In this document: in pieces, positions 15,989 to 26,226 of the stretch
Position numbering within the stretch: the first letter of the stretch is position 1
How the letters are laid out: the number at the start of each line of letters is the position of its first letter
DNA from: a candidate division CSSED10-310 bacterium
GTDB taxonomy: Bacteria > CSSED10-310 > JAFGJC01
Length of the DNA stretch: 64,000 nucleotides
Direction of reading: 5' to 3'
Assembly (NCBI GenBank): GCA_016927905.1
Contig: JAFGLW010000002.1
Span: 1-64,000 of the forward strand
Position numbers and translations under genes: made by a program
Notes under the pieces: model-generated
Seen by the model: only the letters and a program-made list of their open reading frames with translations
The model's database searches: none
Told to the model about the DNA's origin: nothing

Positions 15989-18967
15989 TCAATCCCGAGC
16001 CTTGTAAATCATCGAGATACCTTTCCGGCCGTCCATCAGAACCGGCAGGGGCCGGTCCATGTGGATGTGGATGCAGTGGGGTGTCCGTTCGGCCGCCGGG
16101 TGGGTGTTCAGCCAGGACCAGTCGATGAAGCTGTCTTGGAGCCCGTAGGGAACACTCAGGTATCCCACGTTCATGGAAGTGATATTGTGAAAGAAATGCG
16201 ATCCCATGGAGGCATCCACCTGGAAATCCTCCAGACCGGCTTCAATAATGACCTTGGCGTTCGAGATCTGGGCCCAGCCGATGGGTATGCCCAGCCACCG
16301 GTCCCGGGTTCCCCAGCGACCCGGTCCGATCAAGATGTATTTTCTCCCCGCCGCCTTAAGTTTCCTGTTCAACCGCTCCAGCTCACCGGTCATGAACACC
16401 ATTTTGGATCGGTTGAAAGTCTCCGGGTCGATATAAACCACATCTTGAATGTCGTCGATCCGGCCGTTTCCCATGCATCTGGATGAAAAAACAAACAGCT
16501 TCGACGGCTCGATCGCATCCGTGTCGATCGAAAACCTGCTCAGATTGGTAATGAAGTGTTTGATCTGCAGTAGGTAGAAGGTGGCGGATTCCGATCTGGT
16601 TCTGTCCGGGAGTTGAACCGCAAATTCGATTTCAACCGGTGTTCCAAGCTGGTCCTTCAGAATCCCCAGGATTTCCCGGAGGATTTCAGCCAAAGGGAAG
16701 GTTTCGTATTTCAGGATGTATTCAAAATTGAGAATTCGGGGGCCGGGGTGGTCCAGGCCGGGCAGTATTCTCTGGTTTTCCTCATCCCACACCGATGCGA
16801 TATGGTTCAGCATCCCGTGTTTTTCGGATTGCCGGATATCGAGAGTGGTCAGAGTGACATCTTCACCATTCAACAGCTCAAAATCCGGGTTTGACATATC
16901 CAGTGCGTAGAGATGATTCTGGGAATGTTTGAGCTGATCGGCTGGAGACAGAATATCCAGCTTGGGATAATTGGGACAGACGTGGTAGGTTTTTTCACCT
17001 TCAACGACATATTTACCCAATCCGGCCGCCAGCATGGCGATGCCGTCGCTCGGTTTCATATAGGATACCGGGTAATAGTTGTAGGATTGGGCAACGCCTG
17101 AAATGTGGGGATAATAGGCGGTTTTGTTGTTCCGACCCACCAGTTCCTGAATGATTACCGCCATTTTTTCCTGTTCGATCTTGTAGTTGACCGCATCGAA
17201 ATAGGTTTTTGCCGAACCGGAAAAAACCGATGCAAATACCAGTTTGATGGCGGTTTCCAGTTGCCTGAGCCGGACGGTCAGATCGGGATGGTTGTTGGGG
17301 AGCAGGTAGGTTGAGTAGACACCCGAAAACGGTTGTGACAGGGAATCCTCCAGCAGGCTGGATGAACGGACGGCCAGAGGGTGGCGGATTTGATAAAGAA
17401 ACTGTTGCAATCGATAGGTCAACTCGGTTGACAGGCTTCCGGAGACGAAGCAGCGTTTGATGGATTCAAAATCGGTTTCTTTCTGGCAGAAATTCCTGGC
17501 TGTATGGGATTCGATGAACCGATCGAATTCCATGGTGCCCACGATGGAGGACCGGGGTATTTGGATGCTCACCCCGTCGATGGCACCGGGCAGGATTTCA
17601 TTCTCGATGAGATAGGCGATGAATGCGATTCCGCGGCCTTTACCGCCCAGCGATCCGTCACTGAGACGTAACACATGGTTTGTGCCGGTCAGGATGGCGG
17701 CATCAAATTCCACCACTTTGCCGCGGGTGGCTTCGGACTGGAGCCGCTGAAAAACCCGGACCAGAAAATCCCGCAATTCACTCAGGGACGGGAATTCCGA
17801 TATTCGGATGGGCTGCAGTTTCTGGGCGATGCGGATTTCTCCCCGGGCCATCAGCCAGGCGGAAAAATGATTCCGGGAACCGTGATATTCGAGTGATTCG
17901 AGGGGCACCTTGTTCAACAGGGCACGGAGTTCTTCCAGGGATCCCGCCCGGGCGATCTCCACGCCGCCGGAGTTTTTGAAGATGAAATCGCCGAATCCGA
18001 GATCATCCACCAGGAAGGCCACCAGGTCCTGGTCGAGTGTGGGGGAGTTCTTGTTGATGAACCGGCTTTTAAATTCAAGAGTTTTGGATTCGTTTTCGGG
18101 TTCCGAAGATTGCAGCACTGCCGGGAGATCTCTCAGGGTGTTCCGGACATGTCGAATGAGTTTGAAACCGGCATCATTGTCCATTGCGCCGTTTTTTTCG
18201 TATTTGACATCGGAGATGACGCAGAGGAGATAATCTTTGTATCTCCGGATGATCCGGACGGCCTCCTCATAATTTTTTGCCAGCAGCACCTTGGGCCGGG
18301 CCCGCATCCGCAGCATCTTCAATTTTTCATAGGGACTTTCCTGGGAAATCAGCTGCTGGACCTGTTTGATGATTTCGGTATACAGAATGGGCAGGTACCT
18401 CGAGATGTACCGGATGGAATCTTCAACGAGCAGGATGATCCGGACCATGCCCATCTGGGTATCGTTATCGGCGTTATACTGGTCTTCAATGCTTTTGATC
18501 ATGGCCACGAAAATTTTCGAATCGCCGTTCCAGACGAACACGTGATCGAAATGACTCGTCTGATTCTTGAACTCGCTGAGCAGGCTGATTTCCGCATTGT
18601 CTTTCAACAGGAGGATGACCGGCAGGTCAGGAAATCTGGTTTTGATCTGCCTGCTGAGCTGGAACGGGGTCATGTCCGGGATGCGCATCATGACGATAAC
18701 CAGGTCAAACCGTTTCGTTTTCAGTTTTTTCTGGGCCTGTGCCGCCGTGGGAACGCTGGTGATCCGGGGAGCGCTGGAGAGATTCAGGGTATAGTATTCA
18801 TTGTAGATCATTTCAGTCAGCTGGCCTTCCTGCTGCAGAATAAAGGCATCGTAATTTGTGGCGACCAGCAGAATTTCCCTGATTCTGAAATGCATCAGGT
18901 CGTGATAAATCTCGTCGTCGGTCCGGTTCCGGTCAACGACTTTGTCTGCCTTGATGCGGGTATCCAT
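15989..18967 (-). CDS. Receiver-domain plus PEP-synthase/PPDK-like ATP-binding protein
   Basis: This 992-residue protein has a degenerate receiver-like domain (about 30-160), in which the phospho-acceptor strand FDLVIVMMRIPDMT has Met where Asp is expected. A second receiver-like domain (about 170-310) has an acidic start ILLVEDS and a candidate Asp in LLCVISDVKY. From about 430 on comes a PEP-synthase/pyruvate phosphate dikinase ATP-binding domain: DGSLGGKGRGIAFIAYLI, then HPLAVRSSSLLEDSLSQPFSG. The swivelling phospho-His domain (TSGGxTCHAA) and the PEP/pyruvate barrel are absent, so this is not a complete PEP synthase. It is probably a signalling or phosphotransfer protein of unknown substrate. 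It lies 26 bases after the ATP-grasp gene, and the two probably form one operon. Confidence 0.72.
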   Translation of the reverse strand: MDTRIKADKVVDRNRTDDEIYHDLMHFRIREILLVATNYDAFILQQEGQLTEMIYNEYYTLNLSSAPRITSVPTAAQAQKKLKTKRFDLVIVMMRIPDMTPFQLSRQIKTRFPDLPVILLLKDNAEISLLSEFKNQTSHFDHVFVWNGDSKIFVAMIKSIEDQYNADNDTQMGMVRIILLVEDSIRYISRYLPILYTEIIKQVQQLISQESPYEKLKMLRMRARPKVLLAKNYEEAVRIIRRYKDYLLCVISDVKYEKNGAMDNDAGFKLIRHVRNTLRDLPAVLQSSEPENESKTLEFKSRFINKNSPTLDQDLVAFLVDDLGFGDFIFKNSGGVEIARAGSLEELRALLNKVPLESLEYHGSRNHFSAWLMARGEIRIAQKLQPIRISEFPSLSELRDFLVRVFQRLQSEATRGKVVEFDAAILTGTNHVLRLSDGSLGGKGRGIAFIAYLIENEILPGAIDGVSIQIPRSSIVGTMEFDRFIESHTARNFCQKETDFESIKRCFVSGSLSTELTYRLQQFLYQIRHPLAVRSSSLLEDSLSQPFSGVYSTYLLPNNHPDLTVRLRQLETAIKLVFASVFSGSAKTYFDAVNYKIEQEKMAVIIQELVGRNNKTAYYPHISGVAQSYNYYPVSYMKPSDGIAMLAAGLGKYVVEGEKTYHVCPNYPKLDILSPADQLKHSQNHLYALDMSNPDFELLNGEDVTLTTLDIRQSEKHGMLNHIASVWDEENQRILPGLDHPGPRILNFEYILKYETFPLAEILREILGILKDQLGTPVEIEFAVQLPDRTRSESATFYLLQIKHFITNLSRFSIDTDAIEPSKLFVFSSRCMGNGRIDDIQDVVYIDPETFNRSKMVFMTGELERLNRKLKAAGRKYILIGPGRWGTRDRWLGIPIGWAQISNAKVIIEAGLEDFQVDASMGSHFFHNITSMNVGYLSVPYGLQDSFIDWSWLNTHPAAERTPHCIHIHMDRPLPVLMDGRKGISMIYKARD

Positions 18968-18993
18968 TGGGGGGTTCCGGTGGAGAGGGCGGC

Positions 18994-20367
18994 TTATTTT
19001 GACACAAAAAACACGGGAACCATTCCGCCGCCCTGGTGGACGTTGATGATACTGCCGGTGGCGGCCCGGACGAAAGCTCCGGCAAACTCCCCGTCATGGG
19101 ACCAAAGATTCAGATTCACGTTCTTTGGCTCAAATCCCTCGAATCTGCCGTCCCGAACGATGGGGAAATCTTCCCGCGGAATCTCGACCAGGTCCTGAAC
19201 GGTGTAGACGATTCCCTCGTTCATGGATTTGTCGATGAGTGATTCCCAGTCGCTGGACCGGGCCGACCTGCCGACCATGACACCGAATCCGCCGTAACCG
19301 TCGTTCGGTTTCAGGACAAACCGGTCCTTGTTCCGGCGAACGAACGGAATCATGTCGATTTCGGTTTCGTGGTATGTAGTTGAGCCTTCCAGGAGTGTTC
19401 GGGTCCAGGGAATATGCCGGGCGTGGCAGCTTTGTTCCTCTGCGGAAAAATAATGCGCGTACCGGCTGTCACTCAGTATCTCCAGAATCGATTTCCAATC
19501 CCCGCTGGCAGCGCTGACCGGATTGATGAAACACACCGCCTGATCTCTCAGGGCCTGGACCAGTTGCTGGGAGTCTTCCCAGTAGGGATCCAGAATAACG
19601 TCGTCGATCGCATCCCGGTAAATCAGGTGGATGATGTCCCCGTTCAAAGTCAGGTGACGGCCGTCATATTCGAAATCCCGCGGATCGCCGAACTCCGTTT
19701 TATACCCCATGGCCCGGTAATATTCCACGAACGCCAGGAAATCACCCAGAACAGTGGAGTCCCGCTTGCAGACGAACGAGATATTGGGTTTGGCTTCCGG
19801 TTGAATGCCCTTGTTCCGGCACCACTGCCCGTATTTCTTGAAGAAAGTCCGGAAATGGGATTTCACCAGCCAGTCGACATGGAACCGGTACTGTTTGGCC
19901 ATCTGCTGAATAACCGGTAAACCCAGGAACATTTCCAGCATCTGATCGTGCCATCCCATACCGCTGGGGTCACCGCAGTTGTATTCCAGAAGTTTCAGTT
20001 CGCCGGTCTGGGGAATGTAGAAGACATCCAGCCGGTTGATAATCTGGTGGCCGGGATATCCCGGGTCGATGGATGCCAGGTCTGCGGTACGTCCCGCAAG
20101 CCGGATCTGTTCCTTGAAAAGCCCCTCTTCGAAATACAGCGTTCCGATTTTATTCAGGGAGGCGATCAGCAGGCGGGTCACTTTGTCAAAAAGGGGCCGG
20201 GCCGCCTGTTCGACGAAATAAGGTTTCAAGAACGTGGGAAACAGTTTCCCGTCCATGAACATGTTTTTCCCGGCCATCTGGCCGGCGAGACTTTCCATCT
20301 GGGGACCCGGTCCGGTTTTTTCCAGGGTTTCACCGAAGACGCGGTTTACTTCCTTCAGAAGACTCAT
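18994..20367 (-). CDS. Circularly permuted ATP-grasp / glutathionylspermidine-synthase-like protein
   Basis: This protein of 457 residues starts at ATG 20367 with AAAGGAG 6 bases upstream. The middle contains LKLLEYNCGDPSGMGWHDQM, and the C-terminal third has the ATP-grasp lysine/glycine-rich loop FVLKPNDGYGGFGVMVGR, followed by NEGIVYTVQDLVEIPRE. This layout resembles circularly permuted ATP-grasp proteins related to glutathionylspermidine synthases, which ligate a carboxylate to an amine using ATP. No cysteine-amidase domain is present. The tight pairing with the receiver/PPDK-like gene suggests the two ATP-dependent enzymes act together, possibly under the histidine kinase encoded just upstream. 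The substrate is unknown. Confidence 0.7.
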   Translation of the reverse strand: MSLLKEVNRVFGETLEKTGPGPQMESLAGQMAGKNMFMDGKLFPTFLKPYFVEQAARPLFDKVTRLLIASLNKIGTLYFEEGLFKEQIRLAGRTADLASIDPGYPGHQIINRLDVFYIPQTGELKLLEYNCGDPSGMGWHDQMLEMFLGLPVIQQMAKQYRFHVDWLVKSHFRTFFKKYGQWCRNKGIQPEAKPNISFVCKRDSTVLGDFLAFVEYYRAMGYKTEFGDPRDFEYDGRHLTLNGDIIHLIYRDAIDDVILDPYWEDSQQLVQALRDQAVCFINPVSAASGDWKSILEILSDSRYAHYFSAEEQSCHARHIPWTRTLLEGSTTYHETEIDMIPFVRRNKDRFVLKPNDGYGGFGVMVGRSARSSDWESLIDKSMNEGIVYTVQDLVEIPREDFPIVRDGRFEGFEPKNVNLNLWSHDGEFAGAFVRAATGSIINVHQGGGMVPVFFVSK

Positions 20368-20488
20368 GGGATCACTCCTTTCAAAGTCGGTTCTTCAAGT
20401 ATCTCATCACCGGCAGAGAAGGATATCAGCGGACCGGTCAAAATGAAAGGTGCAGGATCCGGAGGAAATCGACGGATCCGGGATTAAA

Positions 20489-22123
20489 TCAAGTTTCCCC
20501 GGCGGGATTCAACACTTTGTATATTATCCTGCCGAGTTCTTCAGCCTGGTATGGTTTGGCCAGAAATCCCTGAAAACCGTAGTTTCTGAAATTGGAAAGG
20601 ATCGGATCGGTCAAATACCCGCTGGAAACAATGGCTTTCAGATCGGGATCGAATGCTTTGAGCCGGGTAACCGCTTCCGCTCCGCCCATCCCTCCCGGAA
20701 CGGTCAGATCCATGATCACCAGATCGAACCGGTCATTCTGCTCGGAAGCCAGGATATAGTTCCGGATCGCCTCCCCTCCGGTGCATGCATATTCCACCCG
20801 GTATCCCAGATCCTTCAGCATCATACCGGCGGCTTCCCGGACGATTTTTTCATCGTCCATGAACAGAATACGGCCTTCTCCCCGTTGCATCCGGCCCTCG
20901 GGAACGATTTTGTCCCGAACCGGTTTGTCTGTCGCCGGGATATACACAACGGCTGTCGTTCCTTTTCCCGGTTTGGAATCCAGGGTGATATGGCCCTGGT
21001 GTCGTTTGATGATGGAATAACTGGTTGCCAGACCCAGTCCGGATCCCATTGTCTTGGTTGTAAAATATGGGTCGAACACTCTGGGCAGGTCCTCCTCTGA
21101 AATTCCGGAACCCTCGTCCCGAATGGAAATGCGGACGTAACGGTCACCGGACAGAAAATCGGAGTATTCGGGAGTGCGTTCAATGTTCTCGCAGCGTATC
21201 GATATATTCCCGGATTCCGGCATTGCCTGGACCGAATTGATAACCAGGTTGTTGATGACCTGACTGATCTGTCCGATATCAATTTCCACCGGCCAGCATT
21301 CCACCGGGAAATCAAATTCGCAGGTGATTGCAGTCCCTCTCAGAACAAGCTCGGTGGAATCCCGAACGACATCATGAAGATAAGTCACGGTCTTGATGGG
21401 TTCGCCGCCTTTTGAAAAGGTCAGCAGCTGACGGGTCAACCCCGTGGCCCTGAAGGAGGCTTCTTCCGCTTTACGGAGCAGTTCCCCGATGCGGGATTCA
21501 GGAGGAGTCAGTTTACCGGCGATGTTGATATAGCCCAGGATCCCGGTCAGGATATTGTTGAAATCATGGGCGATCCCTCCCGCCAGAAGCCCGATGGATT
21601 CCAGCTTGCTGGCGCGGAGCCGCTCCTCTTCCAGCCTCCTGAAATGGGTTATGTCGCGTATGATGCCCACGAGCACCTTGTTGTCCTGGTCATCCCGGAA
21701 AATGGCTTTCTTGGTCTCGATGACATGGGTTTCGCCGGTTGAATCGGTGAACAGCTCCACATTGATGTTTTCTTTTTCGGAACGGAACACCTCGTCGTCC
21801 TTGGCCCAGAACACCTCGGCTTCCTCCTTGGGGAAAAAGTCAAAATCAGATTTCCCCAGAAGCTCTTCTTTGGTATATCCCATGAATTCGCAGTAGGCTA
21901 TGTTCAGGATGATCCACCGGTGCTGTTCGTCTTTCACAAAAATGGGATCCGGGATCGCGTTGATGATATTATCCAGAAACTGCTGCAACTGATTGTTTTT
22001 CAATGAGTTTTCTGTAGTCGGCAGTGTTGACGGGCGGTGATTTCCCGCAGCCTGGATTTTGGCTTTCAGCCGGGCGATCTGCTTCTTCAAGACTTCGATT
22101 GTCGCATCGGCATCGCCGGACAT
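20489..22123 (-). CDS. Hybrid sensor histidine kinase (PAS-HK-REC)
   Basis: This protein of 544 residues starts at ATG 22123 with GGGAGG upstream. A short coiled-coil N-terminus leads to a PAS domain (about 45-160: AIPDPIFVKDEQHRW, with FMGYTKEELLGKSDFDFF). Next is a HisKA-type phospho-acceptor domain with His186 in GGIAHDFNNIL and a HATPase with N box (VINNLVINSVQA), G1 (RDEGSGI) and G2 (GSGLGLATSY). A C-terminal receiver domain (about 417-540) has acidic pair Asp423-Asp424 and phospho-acceptor Asp472 (IMDLTVPGG). There are no membrane segments, so it is probably a cytoplasmic sensor. The ATP-grasp/PPDK-like pair lies 121 bases downstream on the same strand and may be its output, although the cognate partner is not proven. 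Confidence 0.9.
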   Translation of the reverse strand: MSGDADATIEVLKKQIARLKAKIQAAGNHRPSTLPTTENSLKNNQLQQFLDNIINAIPDPIFVKDEQHRWIILNIAYCEFMGYTKEELLGKSDFDFFPKEEAEVFWAKDDEVFRSEKENINVELFTDSTGETHVIETKKAIFRDDQDNKVLVGIIRDITHFRRLEEERLRASKLESIGLLAGGIAHDFNNILTGILGYINIAGKLTPPESRIGELLRKAEEASFRATGLTRQLLTFSKGGEPIKTVTYLHDVVRDSTELVLRGTAITCEFDFPVECWPVEIDIGQISQVINNLVINSVQAMPESGNISIRCENIERTPEYSDFLSGDRYVRISIRDEGSGISEEDLPRVFDPYFTTKTMGSGLGLATSYSIIKRHQGHITLDSKPGKGTTAVVYIPATDKPVRDKIVPEGRMQRGEGRILFMDDEKIVREAAGMMLKDLGYRVEYACTGGEAIRNYILASEQNDRFDLVIMDLTVPGGMGGAEAVTRLKAFDPDLKAIVSSGYLTDPILSNFRNYGFQGFLAKPYQAEELGRIIYKVLNPAGET

Positions 22124-22154
22124 GGCGTTTCCTCCCGGATCATGTATACCATCG

Positions 22155-22182
22155 ATTATATCTGTTCTGATGTATTGTTCAA
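22155..22182 (-). promoter_or_regulatory. Sigma-70 type promoter of the histidine kinase
   Basis: On the minus strand, TTGAAC (22177-22182) and a perfect TATAAT (22155-22160) are separated by 16 bases. Transcription would start near 22148, about 25 bases before the kinase ATG at 22123. Confidence 0.55.
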
Positions 22183-22212
22183 GGGGGAACCGTTTCACGG
22201 GGGAGTGAGCAC

Positions 22213-22241
22213 TTTACCATTCGTGACGGTAAGTTTATAAT
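22213..22241 (+). promoter_or_regulatory. Possible promoter of glgC
   Basis: A perfect TATAAT lies at 22236-22241, with a weak TTTACC 17 bases upstream (22213-22218). It is divergent from the kinase promoter and about 60 bases before the preferred glgC start. Confidence 0.4.
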
Positions 22242-22308
22242 ACGGGTAGATCTTGTCGTGAAAACGAACCGCTGTCGCGGGAAACACGGCGGTGAGGAGA
22301 TCCGGAGA

Positions 22309-23568
22309 GTGGCGGATTTGTCGGCAGTTGCGATTATCATGGGTGGCGGCAGGGGCACCCGGCTGTATCCCCTGACCCGGAACCGGGCGAAACCGGCGGT
22401 GCCTCTGGCGGGGCAGTACCGGCTGATCGACATTCCCATCAGCAACTGCATCAATTCCGGAATGAAGAAGATCTACATCCTGACCCAGTTTCTCACCACA
22501 TCTCTTCACAAGCACGTTTACAAAACCTACCAGTTCGATATTTTTTCCCAGGGATTCCTGGAACTGCTCCCGGCCGAACAGACGATTACCAGCTCGGAAT
22601 GGTATCAGGGCACGGCGGATGCTGTACGGCGTCAGATGCACCGATTTTTGCATACGGGAGCGGAGGAGGCGCTGATACTGGCGGGAGATCATTTATACCG
22701 GATGGATTACCGGGAGTTTCTCGGGTTTCACCGGGATACGGGCGCGGATTGCACACTGGCTGCCATACCGGTCGGCAGAAGGGATGTATCCTCCTACGGG
22801 ATTTTAAAGGCGGACGGCGAATACCGGGTTACCCGGTTTCATGAAAAACCAACCGATCCCGGGCTTCTGACCGAACTCAAAACCCGTCCGGAGGATGATA
22901 AACCGTGGCTGGCATCGATGGGTATTTATGTGTTCAGGATGAGTGAGCTGGTCAAACTGTTGAATGAAAATCCAAAGGCGGATTTCGGCCGGGATATCAT
23001 ACCGGACGCCATCAAGAACCGGCGCGTGTTTGCATACCCGTTCAAAGGATATTGGGCAGACATCGGGTCGATCTCTGTTTTTTATGAAACGAATATCTCC
23101 CTGACCCGGTTCGATGCGCCGTTTGATTTTTACGATCAGCATAAGCCGATTTATACCCGATCCCGGTTTCTTCCGGCGTCGTGGGCGGAAAAATGCCGTC
23201 TGGACCGGGCGGTCATCTGCAGCGGAAGCCGGTTGCAGAATGCCGAAGTGGAGGAAAGCATCATCGGATTGAGAAGTGTTGTCCGATCAGGTGCATATCT
23301 GAAGCGGGTGGTGATGATGGGTGCGGATTTCTTCGAATCGGATCATGAGAAGGAAACCTGCAGATCCGATGGCGTCCCGCCCATCGGTGTGGGTCGGAAT
23401 ACCCGGATTGACCGGGCGATCATCGACAAGAACGCCCGGATCGGCAACGACGTCATGATCCGTTCACATCAGGGCGAACCAGATCTGGAAAAAGAAAATT
23501 ATGTTATCCGTGACGGTATTGTGGTCATCCCCAAGAACTCGGTGATACCCAGCGGATCTCGGATTTAA
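22309..23568 (+). CDS. glgC: Glucose-1-phosphate adenylyltransferase (ADP-glucose pyrophosphorylase)
   Basis: This protein of 419 residues makes ADP-glucose from glucose-1-phosphate and ATP, the first committed step of glycogen synthesis. The nucleotidyltransferase signature [20 protein letters not shown] is at the N-terminus, followed by [17 protein letters not shown]. The catalytic region [16 protein letters not shown] and [13 protein letters not shown] follows, then the substrate site FHEKP. A C-terminal left-handed beta-helix with hexapeptide-like repeats ([19 protein letters not shown]) completes the usual length of about 420. GTG 22309 is chosen because it gives a family-like start; GTG 22258 would add 17 residues. 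No other glycogen genes are adjacent. The stop overlaps the convergent clpB stop by four bases (TTAA). Confidence 0.93.
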   Translation: MADLSAVAIIMGGGRGTRLYPLTRNRAKPAVPLAGQYRLIDIPISNCINSGMKKIYILTQFLTTSLHKHVYKTYQFDIFSQGFLELLPAEQTITSSEWYQGTADAVRRQMHRFLHTGAEEALILAGDHLYRMDYREFLGFHRDTGADCTLAAIPVGRRDVSSYGILKADGEYRVTRFHEKPTDPGLLTELKTRPEDDKPWLASMGIYVFRMSELVKLLNENPKADFGRDIIPDAIKNRRVFAYPFKGYWADIGSISVFYETNISLTRFDAPFDFYDQHKPIYTRSRFLPASWAEKCRLDRAVICSGSRLQNAEVEESIIGLRSVVRSGAYLKRVVMMGADFFESDHEKETCRSDGVPPIGVGRNTRIDRAIIDKNARIGNDVMIRSHQGEPDLEKENYVIRDGIVVIPKNSVIPSGSRI

Positions 23569-26192
23569 ACGGTTTCTTCGGATTTTCGGGCATCGAAATC
23601 AAACTTCAACCGGTCGTCTTCGACAGAAATCCGCAGGACACCGTTATCCGATACCGTGCCCGCGATGACAGCCCTGCCGATTTTGGTTTCGAGTTCCCGC
23701 TGTATCCAGCGTTTTAAAGGTCGCGCTCCGAACACCGGATCATATCCTTTCAAGGCGATCAGGGATTTTGCTCCAGGTGTGAGTTCCAGCGTGATGTTGC
23801 GGGCGGCGAGTCTGCGGTTCAAATCATTCATCTGCAGACTGACAATCTTCTCTATTTCAGAAAGCGTAAGGGGTTTGAACAGAACGACATCGTCCACCCG
23901 GTTCAGGAATTCAGGCCGGAAATGCAGTCTCAGATCTTTGAGAACGCTTTCCTTGGCGTGCGGTTCGATCTGGCCTTCGGGAGTGATCCCGTCCAGGAGG
24001 TGCTGGGAGCCGATGTTACTGGTCATGATGATGACCGTGTTTTTGAAATCCACGGTGCGTCCGTGACTGTCGGTCACACGGCCGTCATCCAGAATCTGCA
24101 GCAGTATATTGAAGGCATCGTGATGCGCCTTCTCGATCTCATCGAATAAAACGACACAATAGGGTCGCCGGCGAACCGCTTCGGTCAGCTGCCCACCCTC
24201 TTCGTATCCCACATAACCCGGAGGGGCACCGATCAACCGGGACACATTGTGTTTTTCCATGTATTCGGACATATCGATTCGAATAATGTTGTCTTCGGAG
24301 TCAAACAGGGCTTCCGCCAGCGTTTTGGCCAGCTCGGTCTTCCCGACTCCGGTCGGACCCAGAAAGATGAAGGATCCGATGGGTCTGCGGGGATCCTTGA
24401 TTCCCGCCCGGGTTCGAATCACCGCGTCCGCCACCAGCCCGACCGCTTCATCCTGGCCGACAACCCGCCGGTGCAGGATTTCGTCCAGTTTCAACAGCTT
24501 CTCCCGTTCCCCCTCCATCAATCGGCTGACCGGAATACCGGTCCATCTGGATACGATATCCGCGATTTCGTCTTCGGTGACTTCTTCCCGGAGCAGCCGG
24601 TCGCCGTTCTGGCGATCCTGCAGTTTTTTCTCCATTTCCCCGAGCTGTTGTTCCAGGGCGTTCAATTTGCCGTATTTCAGTTCCGCCGCCCGGTTCAGAT
24701 CGTATTCCCGCTCCGCCTTTTCGATGTCCGAACGGACCTGTTCGATCTGTTCCCGCAGTGATTGAACTGCGGAAATTATTTCTTTTTCGGATTCCCATTG
24801 AACCCGCATGGCATCCGCTTCCGTTCTCAAATCGACGATTTCCCTTCGGAGCGTTTCCAGTCGGGATCTGCTGGCCTTGTCTTTTTCTTTTTTCAGCGCC
24901 GCCTCTTCAATCTCCAGCTGCATGATTTTCCGGGTTACCACATCCAGTGCGGTGGGCATGGAATCAATCTCCGTGCGGATCATGGCGCAGGCTTCGTCCA
25001 CCAGGTCGATCGCCTTGTCCGGCAGGAACCGGTCGGAGATGTACCGGTTGGACAGCACGGTGGCGGCGACCAGTGCGCTGTCCTGTATCCGGACGCCGTG
25101 ATGCACTTCAAACCGCTCTTTCAGACCTCTCAGGATGGAAATGCTATCTTCGACTGAGGGCTGTTCCACCTTGACCGGTTGAAACCGGCGTTCCAGGGCG
25201 GCGTCCTTTTCGATGTATCTCCGGTATTCATCCAGGGTCGTTGCGCCGATACAATGAAGTTCACCCCGGGCCAGCATTGGTTTGAGCATGTTTCCGGCAT
25301 CGATAGCGCCCTCCGCCCGGCCGGTGCCCACAATGGTATGCAGTTCGTCGATGAACATCAGAATACGGCCTTCGCTGTCTTTGATTTCCTTCAGGACGGC
25401 TTTCAGGCGTTCTTCGAATTCACCCCGGTATTTGGCGCCGGCTATCAGCGCTCCCATATCCAGCGCAAAAATGGTTTTTTCCTTCAATCCTTCCGGGACA
25501 TCCCGCCGGACGATACGATGTGCCAGGCCCTCCACAATGGCCGTCTTGCCAACCCCCGGTTCCCCGATCAGAACCGGATTGTTCTTGGTTTTCCGGGATA
25601 ATATGCGGATCACCCGTCGGATTTCGGTGTCCCGGCCGATGACCGGATCCAGTTTCCCTTTCTGGGCCTCCTCGACCAGATCCCTACCGTACAGTTTCAA
25701 TGCTTCGTATGTGGTTTCAGGATTGGGGCCCTGAACCCGCTGGGATCCGCGCACGTCAGCGAGCGCTTGCAGAAAACGGTCCCGAGTGATCCCGAATTCA
25801 CGGAACAGCCGCCCCGCAAATCCGGTCTCATCATCCATCATGGGCAGCACGAGATGCTCCACAGATACATACTCGTCATTCAATCTCCGGGCTTCCTGTT
25901 CCGCATCGGCCAGGAGTCGGTTCAATTTCTGGGTGACATACACGTTCCCCGGTTCGGCACCCGGTCCGGAGATCCGGGGTCGGCGTTCCAGTTCTTTGAG
26001 CAACCGATCCAGGAAGGTTTCAAGCGGGATATCCATTTTTTTCAGAAGCCTGGGAAGCAGGCCCTGGGTCTGCTCCAGCAGCGCCAGCAGCAGGTGTTCG
26101 GTGTCGATTTCGACATGATCGTACCGTGCGGCCTTGCCCTGCGCGTCATGCAGGGCTTCCTGGGATTTCTGGGTCAGTCGGTTGATATCCAT
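23565..26192 (-). CDS. clpB: ATP-dependent chaperone ClpB
   Basis: This 875-residue Hsp100 disaggregase extracts proteins from aggregates together with DnaK and threads them through a hexameric pore in the cytoplasm. The double Clp N domain (1-150) is followed by NBD1, with Walker A GEPGVGKT (210-217), pore loop [13 protein letters not shown] and Walker [10 protein letters not shown]. The long coiled-coil middle domain (about 400-525) separates ClpB from ClpA/ClpC. NBD2 contains Walker [13 protein letters not shown] and Walker [11 protein letters not shown]. The length matches the family at about 860-870. It lies 34 bases downstream of htpG on the same strand, in a heat-shock block. No dnaK, dnaJ or grpE is in the window. 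Confidence 0.97.
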   Translation of the reverse strand: MDINRLTQKSQEALHDAQGKAARYDHVEIDTEHLLLALLEQTQGLLPRLLKKMDIPLETFLDRLLKELERRPRISGPGAEPGNVYVTQKLNRLLADAEQEARRLNDEYVSVEHLVLPMMDDETGFAGRLFREFGITRDRFLQALADVRGSQRVQGPNPETTYEALKLYGRDLVEEAQKGKLDPVIGRDTEIRRVIRILSRKTKNNPVLIGEPGVGKTAIVEGLAHRIVRRDVPEGLKEKTIFALDMGALIAGAKYRGEFEERLKAVLKEIKDSEGRILMFIDELHTIVGTGRAEGAIDAGNMLKPMLARGELHCIGATTLDEYRRYIEKDAALERRFQPVKVEQPSVEDSISILRGLKERFEVHHGVRIQDSALVAATVLSNRYISDRFLPDKAIDLVDEACAMIRTEIDSMPTALDVVTRKIMQLEIEEAALKKEKDKASRSRLETLRREIVDLRTEADAMRVQWESEKEIISAVQSLREQIEQVRSDIEKAEREYDLNRAAELKYGKLNALEQQLGEMEKKLQDRQNGDRLLREEVTEDEIADIVSRWTGIPVSRLMEGEREKLLKLDEILHRRVVGQDEAVGLVADAVIRTRAGIKDPRRPIGSFIFLGPTGVGKTELAKTLAEALFDSEDNIIRIDMSEYMEKHNVSRLIGAPPGYVGYEEGGQLTEAVRRRPYCVVLFDEIEKAHHDAFNILLQILDDGRVTDSHGRTVDFKNTVIIMTSNIGSQHLLDGITPEGQIEPHAKESVLKDLRLHFRPEFLNRVDDVVLFKPLTLSEIEKIVSLQMNDLNRRLAARNITLELTPGAKSLIALKGYDPVFGARPLKRWIQRELETKIGRAVIAGTVSDNGVLRISVEDDRLKFDFDARKSEETV

Positions 26193-26226
26193 TTCGGAGC
26201 ACTTTCCTGTTGAGAATCCCCGCGGG

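Noticed and set aside
24247-24765. Two long plus-strand frames antisense to clpB
   Set aside because: Ser/Arg-rich shadow translation of a conserved AAA+ gene; no start signals.
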